Shown: piece by piece, positions 52,801 to 64,000 of the stretch
Position numbering within the stretch: position 1 is the stretch's first letter
Layout: the number at the start of each line of letters is the position of its first letter
Source: Litomosoides sigmodontis
Taxonomy: Eukaryota > Nematoda > Chromadorea > Rhabditida > Onchocercidae
Length of the DNA stretch: 64,000 nucleotides
Assembly: GCA_963070105.1 (NCBI GenBank)
Contig: OY718805.1
Location: 2,130,001-2,194,000, forward strand
Direction of reading: 5' to 3'
The notes under the pieces: generated by a model
Database searches by the model: none
Seen by the model: the letters and a program-made list of their open reading frames with translations, nothing else
Told to the model about the DNA's origin: nothing
Translations under genes and position numbers: made by a program

Positions 52801-54634
52801 AAAAACGATGGATTAGGCAGAGTAAAATTTTAATTATTATTTTTATTACTACTATTATCACTTAATTACTTAATAGATGTTGTAATTGATAGAAGGTAGA
52901 ATGTTTAGTTTCTAATTTATTGTTTCGCAGCAACAAATTACCAACAAGTCCTTGCGGCCTTCTTTTTTCCTTCTCCTTTTTCTTTTCTTTTTTCCAAAAG
53001 CTCCCAGCGATTGATTCATTGCTTAATTCATTGCAGGCTAAAACTCGAAGAAAGAGTAAGTGAACGTGTGGTGTATTTTGAGATTTGCATTCTAAAATTT
53101 TTCTTTCCTTTCTTTTGTTTTGCCGCCTTTGTAGGCCATCGTTGAAATCTTCATGAGACCTTATTTTTGCATTGAGGAGATCCACTTCTAACATCTCTTT
53201 TAATCTTGCCGTGATGATTAAGCATAACATCACTAATACGCTGCTGTGCTATATGATTTATAAGTAAATTACTTCCCTCTTGCTACTGCATTTATCATAC
53301 AGAATGATTTTTTTTTTATTTGATTTCTTTTCAAATGAATTTAAAATGTCCATTTTCATTCGTACAAAAGATTAAGCTGAACAGCTATTACAGAGTGATG
53401 GTGAGAGAGAGAGAGAGAATGCGTGTTCAAAATTAAGTTCTAGATGTTTATACCAAATGATACTGCTTTTTTGCCTATTATATTAGCAGTGTTTCTTTTT
53501 TCTTTTCAAGTAAATTGAAACAATATTTCGTTCATCAAAATATTTAATAGAAGTTGTGTTGTGAACGATTTTTGCAACTTTTATTTCCAGCCCTTTTGTG
53601 ATATTTTCTTTTTATGCAAATTTGCATGGAATTTTTTCTTCTACTGACCCACATTTTACACCTTATTATTTCAACAATTTAAGCAAAACAATTTGAGTAG
53701 CATGTCAAATATTTAAATATATTTAAACAAAATTATTGACTGATTTATGTGTCTTATGATATCAAGGCGATTGTTCTATACTTTGAGAATTTTAGCATTA
53801 ATTGCTATGTAAAAGAAGAAACAACTGAAAAGCCAAGTAACAGTAATAAACAATTAAGTAAATAAATAAATAAACAGATAAATAAATAAATTAATTATGT
53901 TAGTAAATCAAATTGTAATTTCTTTACTGTAATTTTATAAATGTTGTTTTCAATTTCTTCCTTGTTAATTTTTGTGTGCGTCTTGCATAGAATTAACCAG
54001 ATGTGCGTGTGTGTGTGTGTGTGTGATATAATTAGAAACAAAATAAAATTTACATATAGCAAAAGAAAAAAGAAATGTATTGCAGGAGAAGCTTAACGAT
54101 GTACATTATGCTAATATCGGTGTAGCTGTAACAAGAGTATATGCTGTACCAATCAACACTTCATGGGATGATGGTGCTACTGCTGCTGATAATGGTCATT
54201 CAATGTCCATTACCTCCAATACGCATTCTTCTTCCTCTTCTTCTTCCATCAAAAATAGAAAGCAACCAAACAATCATTACTATCTCTCACCAACAATAAC
54301 AGCAACACGATGTATGAAAGATCCAGATAATCTACGTAAGCATCAACATTCCGTATCGTCACCGGGATGGAATGGTGTGATCGGTCGAGCGCATCGAGTG
54401 GTTGTTGGCGTTAGTGGATCGCATGCGACGATGACAACGACAATATCGAAAAGCATTATTCAGCAACGATCATTTGATGATAATCATTCAATTAGCTATC
54501 AACAGAAGCAGCACAAGCAACAGACACAACAACACCAACAACAACTGCAGCCTGAGCATCTTTTTCATCAAAATTATCGCTTTCAAATTGATTTAGAAAA
54601 TGATCAGCAACCACTACATGTCATGCATAGGTGA
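49857..54634 (+). CDS. Proline-rich protein with four WH2 actin-binding motifs
   Basis: Likely a cytoplasmic actin regulator of the WIP/verprolin or cordon-bleu type; the exact family is not recognised. Exon 1 is 49857-52745 (963 codons), ending at ACT then GTTAGT. A phase-0 exon at 54086-54634 (acceptor TGTATTGCAG) adds 182 residues, for about 1,145 in all. The start is fixed by an in-frame TAA at 49848-49850. Four WH2 motifs lie at about residues 56-82, 155-181, 262-287 and 348-373. Each has [FINV]xRDxLLxxI or a variant, then GVKLRKTVTND[RK]S; the first is the most diverged, with QLRHTFTNDKSAP. Proline runs of the PPPPP type separate them and could bind profilin or SH3 domains. Downstream, short basic motifs recur: ARDRIKMFGG, SRIRKVFDE, RKMVRKFS and ISKFKERFE. 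The remainder is Ser/Thr/Lys-rich and presumably disordered. The C-terminal exon is rich in Gln, His and Ser. The coding DNA is less AT-rich than its flanks. Confidence 0.82.
53037..53063 (+). other. Possible alternative last exon of the WH2 gene
   Basis: Acceptor TTCATTGCAG ends at 53036 and is followed in phase 0 by AKTRRKSK and a stop (TGA 53061-53063). Joined to the donor at 52745 it would give a short basic C-terminus in place of the Gln-rich one. A donor-like GTAAGT inside it (53056) would leave phase 1, and the exon at 54086 then hits an early stop, so it works only as a terminal exon. Confidence 0.4.
53852..53896. repeat. (TAAA)n tetranucleotide repeat
   Basis: Degenerate TAAA/CAGATAAA units in the intron before the last exon of the WH2 gene. 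A short TG run follows at 54003-54026. Confidence 0.8.
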
Positions 54635-54948
54635 CCAATTTCATTCATTCACATTAGAAAACATTATTTTTTTCTCTCTCTCCTTCTCTCTATGTCTTTG
54701 TTTAAAAATAGCTAAGTTGTTGCTCATGAATGTTGTTTGACAATAAGTTGTTTGACACAACATTTTATGACACTTCTTTTTCTTCTTTTTTCAAAAAAGC
54801 TACATTGATTGAAATATCAATGTATATGGGTAATTGCATATGATTTTTTGTTTTTTTTTTTAATATCATTGATGAATTATTTGTAGGTACTTCAAATTCA
54901 TTCATTCAGATAGGATAAATGAAATACCTAGGGATATTTCATTTATAA

Positions 54949-54954
54949 AATAAA
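54949..54954 (+). terminator. Candidate polyadenylation signal of the WH2 gene
   Basis: AATAAA about 315 bases after the stop of the last exon. The position is plausible, but the hexamer is common in this composition. Confidence 0.35.
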
Positions 54955-57900
54955 GCTCAACGCTTATAGAAGTAAGGGGTCGATCAACGGTCAATTCGTA
55001 TTAATGTTTTCATCTTTTTTTTTTTGGAATACCCTTTGAAATATTGTCTTTTTTTAAATTTCCTGTTGTTTTATTAATTTTTTCCCATTCGTTTTCGAAA
55101 TATATCGAAATTTCTCCGATTGCCACCGGTTTTGAACGAAAATTTTTGTTACATGCTTTACAAACAGCACAGTTTTTCGTTTTCCTTTCCCTTTTTTTTC
55201 TGTTATTGATAGTTGTGCTATTGCATTTTCTTTATCTATTCAAATTAATAGAGTTTTGATTTTAGTTTTTGAATTTTGCAAGAATCTTAACAACTTCCTT
55301 ATTTTGCTCATCAAAAGTTGCTTATTGTACTCGCATCGACTCCCTTTTTTAGTGTTAGCACCTGTGCATATTATAATATACATTTATTTCTTTGTATTCG
55401 TTTTTTTTGTTTTGCTTTGTTTTCTTTTGTATAATTAATTTATGTATGTATGATAGATGCGTGTGTATGAAATCGAAACGTTGCATAGTTATTCAAGTGA
55501 ACGCTTCCTCACTTGGAGTAATGATAAATGATGAGAGTAGCAACGAGGGTGATAAGATTCCATAAGAAATTGAAGAAAGAGATAAGGCTTATCTTTAAGC
55601 TATCTATCAATTTTGTAATTTCATCTGCAACAAAAAAAAGTTACCCAAATACAATTAATTAGTTTTTGTAAATTTTTAAACTTTGCTAATATTGATAACT
55701 AAAGCAATTGCCTGATAAAATTGATATGTTAAAAATAAAAGAAATATATGCATACGATAGATAAACATGATGTATTAATGTGATTGATATGAGAATTAGC
55801 TCATAACATAATTTGTATTCTCTGTAATTTCTTCAATGAACGGAAGTGTTCCTGCTTATTGTTTCGGGTATATCTTTCACGCTATTTCACTAGGATTAAA
55901 TAGTATCCTAAAAGTTTATCGTTTCTTTTTTTGTGCCTTTTTTTCTTTTTTGTAAATTTAATTGAAAAATGTTTTTTTACTCGTTATGTGAACAAGTATT
56001 TTCTGATAAATTTTCCTGTCGTACCATAATGTAGCTAATTATTATTATAATACAAAATGAAATATTTTGCTGAATTTTGCTTCAATATGTACTTCACTCA
56101 TCCCTCCTCTCCTATAATTATCGCCTTCCCCTCTCTCTCTCGCTCCCTCCTCCAGCTTTTTTTTTTTAATTAAATGATAATTTTAATTAATTGTTCAATA
56201 ATCTGAAAGAGAAATTTTGATAGAAAATTTTGTTTCCTCTAAGATTTCTCTTATACTTCTCATATTCATCATTTTTAATAGTTGTTTTAACTTAATGAAT
56301 ATACTAATTAGATATAATTCAGAATTTTTCCATAATATATTTTGCAATAAATTCGGGTGATGCATTCTCTTCAATCCTTTTTTCTTGCAAAAAAAAACAA
56401 TTATTTGATGTATGTGTGAAAATGAATTCGAAGTTTTAATAAAAATATGAAAAAAGTGACTCAATACAACAAACATTACTTCTTACAATTTTTCAACTTT
56501 AGCGTACAGATCCTTCTGTTCTCTTCCAATTATGGTTGATAACACAATATCCAAATATCAGTGAACAAATTCATCTATATTTTTAATTTGAATTTAATTT
56601 TACCAAAAATAAATTAATGAATTGGTAATGACCAGTATGATAACTGCTACTATGCATAACTCCAAACAAGCAGCATGAATTTTGCATCACAAAAATGCAA
56701 ATCTGATTAGAGGCTAAAAACAAAAAAATGATAACAACATCTAATGTAAGAAGTGATCGCTTAAGAAAGAAAAAAGCATTTGCGCAAAAGAACATTAAAT
56801 GGGTTTTGAAAGTTCCATCTCACACGACCTGTTTCATGCTTCAAAATGAAATAACAAAAAAACTTTGTAATACTTGAAAAAAACTTTGGAACGAAATTTT
56901 TAGAAAATAGAGAAGTAATTAGCTGAATTTCATCTGTACTATTACATATTTGAAAAATGGAATTATTGATTTTCTTTTTTTTGTCCTAAAATCCATCCGT
57001 CCCTCAATGAATCCATTCCCAATGAAAATTCAGAATCCTCCTCCCTCTCTCTCAATTAAACTTTCTTTTTTGGTTCTCTGCCTGTTACAGTTGACAAAGT
57101 TCGTCCGATGCGAGGCCTAAAATTCGATCATCACTCGCTACCATCATAGGAAGAGGGAAAAGTGAGCCATAAATATGTGAATGATGATTGACTGCACGGG
57201 TGATTTGTGGATGTGTTTTCTTCGAACTTTTGTTTTCCTGAGCAAGGCAGTTCATGAATAAAGGAATCATCGATCAAATAATGATTTAGGTAGTCGATAA
57301 TTTAATTTGCAGCAATCTCGTGAGCGTGACAAATCAAAATATTTTATTTCAAATCCTTTTATCTTCATGTTTTTTAATTCTATTTCTTAATCGTTCTGTT
57401 GATTTCTAACCATTTCGATCCTAATTGAAATTATAGTCATTATAATTGCACTCACTGGAAGCGTAACATGAGCGTGAAACGTGACAAAGGTGAATGGTTT
57501 ATTGAAATGTCAGCAATTTGTCGTGGAATTAAAAGGTTAAATTATAATACTAAATTCATTAATGTTTCGGATAAAAAGATATAAAGATGTAGAAATAACG
57601 CACAGTTATTGCTCCTAAAGCATATCGGATGACCGGACCGTAAATTTGCGTAAACAATTTGACGTATACTTAACGTAATAGAATGAATCTATTTTATCTC
57701 CTTCGACTTTTTTTTTAATTCATACAATCGACATGTCATTACCCCGAAATAAAAGGTAATTGCAGAATGCTTTCGGTAATCGAAGTATCATTACCTTCGC
57801 GTACGTATATTTGAATCAGTTCTCCCATTTGCTGCTACAGTAAAATGAAATAGAGGAGACGTCTCTCAGGGCAGTTTTCCGTGGCTCTTCTATCGGGATG

Positions 57901-58221
57901 ATTTTGCTGTGGAATGAATCGAACGCGCTATCAGTGATGACCGGCAAAGCGTGGTAATTATCTTACTGAAAATTCGTCTACATAGAATAAGACCGGTTTA
58001 ATCAATGTGATCAGTTTAGCTAACAAAATCAATAAAGAAAGCGTGAGCGAGTCAACAAAGAAACCGTTAAACGACCACTGTAAAACGGTTTTTCGATGCT
58101 TCAATCTTTTTCCTACACATCATCGCTGAATCTTTCCGCCACGTTTTCACCAGGAAGCTCCCCCACCTTTCATTCACAAAAATCATTCTTCCTCGGTCGA
58201 TATTGAATTTCACATATATAT

Positions 58222-58450
<229 letters not shown>

Positions 58451-58818
58451 CGCAACGTGTCTGTGCGTGTGTGCTATACTTGTGTATACATAGCAGTAAT
58501 CGCATTCACTAAGAATTATGAATGTGAGTGTCTGTGCGCATGGTATGTTTGTGCATGTCTATATATGTCTGGTTCATGTCTGTTGCATTTTTGTGTAAAT
58601 CTGTGTATGTCTGCGTATGCCTGTGTATGTATATATATGCTTTTCGTGCATGACACATGTACACTTTAAATTGCTTATGTATGTCTGTGTATGTTTACGT
58701 ATGTGTGTATGTTTCCATCTCTGTGAATGACTGTCACCTGCATATTTTTCTCGTGCAGGTTCTCATCATGTCCGTGTATGTGTATGTTACATGTCATCGG
58801 CCTCTACGATTCTAGTAA

Positions 58819-58905
58819 CACATACATACATACATACATACATACATACATACATACATACATGCATACATACATACATACATACACACATACATACACG
58901 CACAT
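58819..58905. repeat. (CATA)n array, inverted relative to the TATG array
   Basis: About twenty CATA units with a few CACA and TGCA interruptions. It is the reverse complement of the upstream TATG array. Confidence 0.9.
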
Positions 58906-60162
58906 GACATTGTTGAGAAATGTTTGTGTCGGTGGATGTATGCAGGCATGTGTTTCTTTTCTGTTTATATGTAGGTGTACTTGATATATATTTATATTAT
59001 TTATACGTAAGAATACGTGGGCTCATGTGCGTAAATCTATGAGCTTAGATGTGTTAGATGTTTAGATGCAACGCGCTTGCACGTGTAGGTGCGTACGTGT
59101 GTATAGTGTTTGCAAATATCTGCAGCAATTTTGCTCACGTATGGACAGAGTATGTGGATAGTATGTAAAGAATGTTAATTGTCGGTAAGTGTATGTGACG
59201 TCTAAAAATCTATAAAGTAGCAAACGAAGGCGTTGGTCAGAAATGGTGTCGGTGTTTGTGTACATGTATTATGTATGGACTTATGTATATGTGTGTGTGC
59301 GGCATACATCGGCATTCACTGCGCTACCTTCAGCAGCTACACACATACACACATACATAGATGCACACACGTTTATATACGGACATACACAGACAGACAT
59401 ACACATTGTCGGTGTGTTGGTGTGAGTTAGGCTTACGGCGACCAGTCTTGGTACCGCAGGTCGATTTCCCATAGAAAGATAGGTGGACCATCCGACACGA
59501 TAAAAGTAAACTTAGTCAAGGGTGACCAAATCTCTTCCGTAACATTTTTCCGCGTATCCTGTTTGATTACATATCAATACTAGTTACTTTATCTGTTTGC
59601 CTATGGGAAGTAACATTTTGCTGTCGTCGTGATTGTTTAGCTGGGAAGTACTGATATGTGCGAGGAATAGTGATTGTCATTTCCAAACTTATCACCCCCG
59701 TTATTTGGAATCTAGTACTTTCGAGGCTATAGAATTTTCCATAGTGAAGGAAGCTTTCAAACCAAAATGCTATGTGTTGTAATTTAGGTCCATCATATGA
59801 ATTCGTTTCCACCAACCACCAAAAAAAAATTTTTTTAAAAATTTAAATTTGAAGATTTAGTTAAACGTACTATGAAATTAAATTTACAACTTATATAATA
59901 ACTAATTAGAATCGTAAGAGTTTAACAATTGTTATTTGGGATTCATGCGATGCTGGAAGTGTTCAGTCTCGCTTATCATAAAATTTGGGGAACAATAGAT
60001 AGGAAATATAACGGACTGCTTATTCACACTTTGATGACATGCCCACGTATTTACACGTAGCACGTTGACTTCCTATGTATAAGCTTGTTCCTATGTACAA
60101 GCTACATTTGTTTAGTTTATTTAAAAATGAATAAAAATGTGAGGAAATAAAATAGTGCATAA

Positions 60163-60354
60163 GTAGGAATCTGTCTAAAGACAAGAACACCGCTAAACTT
60201 CGGCTTTCAAGGTGAACGAGCGTTTTATCCAGAAAATGGCGAGGTTAATGGGTGCCGATTTGAATTTCCGAGTCATTCTTACACGTATGCTGCTGACGGC
60301 ATTAAAACTGGTGTACCAGATTTTTATTTAAATTTCACTTTCCCATCATTTTAG
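60163..60354 (+). other. Open frame running up to the MADF exon acceptor
   Basis: Sixty-three sense codons without ATG, including NFGFQGERAFYPENG and HSYTYAADGIKTGVPDFY, end in a TAG that is itself the splice acceptor at 60352-60354. The residue mix is unusually balanced for this AT-rich DNA. A good donor (CAAG then GTGAAC) lies at 60212. It could be a cryptic or alternative exon or a decayed coding fragment; no family is recognised. Confidence 0.3.
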
Positions 60355-60375
60355 GAGATTTCAAGTAGCAAAAAC

Positions 60376-64000
<3,625 letters not shown>

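Noticed and set aside
53037..53056. Internal micro-exon of the WH2 gene using the donor GTAAGT
   Set aside because: It would shift the next exon into a stop after two codons; it was kept only as a possible terminal exon.
59432..59475. Short GC-richer stretch with a GGTCGATTTCCC box, considered as a tRNA
   Set aside because: No acceptor-stem pairing or A box could be found; no tRNA was seen anywhere in the window.

Overview
The window reads as nuclear DNA of a nematode, most likely a spirurid or filarial worm. It is strongly AT-rich, with short exons (about 45-270 bp). Nearly every intron runs from GTAAGT-type donors to TTTTCAG- or TTTTAG-type acceptors, and there are many simple repeats. The species call is an inference from composition and from the divergence of the proteins; no database was searched. 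All recognisable genes lie on the + strand. Exons were joined by hand using reading-frame phase and family similarity.

Layout. 1-8.8 kb: a daf-19-like RFX transcription factor, 16 exons, whose 5' end is uncertain. 8.8-13.3 kb: AT-rich spacer. 13.3-15.6 kb: a two-exon gene for a small secreted, possibly peptide-precursor, protein. 17.6-22.0 kb: pink-1 (PINK1 mitochondrial kinase), with two probable GC-AG introns. 22.0-24.7 kb: spacer with a purine-rich tract. 24.7-29.5 kb: cup-5 (mucolipin/TRPML lysosomal cation channel), 13 exons, complete. 29.5-49.7 kb: a 20-kb stretch with no recognisable gene, dense in microsatellites and with one cluster of palindromes near 34.3 kb. 49.74-54.63 kb: a large, mostly single-exon gene for a proline-rich protein with four WH2 actin-binding motifs. 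54.6-60.3 kb: spacer with a long TG tract and two oppositely oriented TATG/CATA arrays. 60.4 kb to the window end: a MADF-domain (putative DNA-binding) gene that runs off the 3' edge and has a long TA tract in its first intron.

The genes do not form a visible pathway. Spacing between neighbours is 2 kb or more, so a nematode operon is unlikely. RFX/DAF-19 acts in ciliated-neuron transcription, PINK1 in mitochondrial quality control, CUP-5 in lysosome function, the WH2 protein probably in actin regulation, and the MADF protein probably in transcription. I found no tRNA, rRNA, CRISPR array, intact transposon or bacterial insert. I also found no system that I could call clearly novel. The most useful leads are the four-WH2 gene with its 5' and 3' exon alternatives, the GC-AG introns and altered glycine loop in pink-1, the alternative start of daf-19, and the palindrome cluster in the gene desert.
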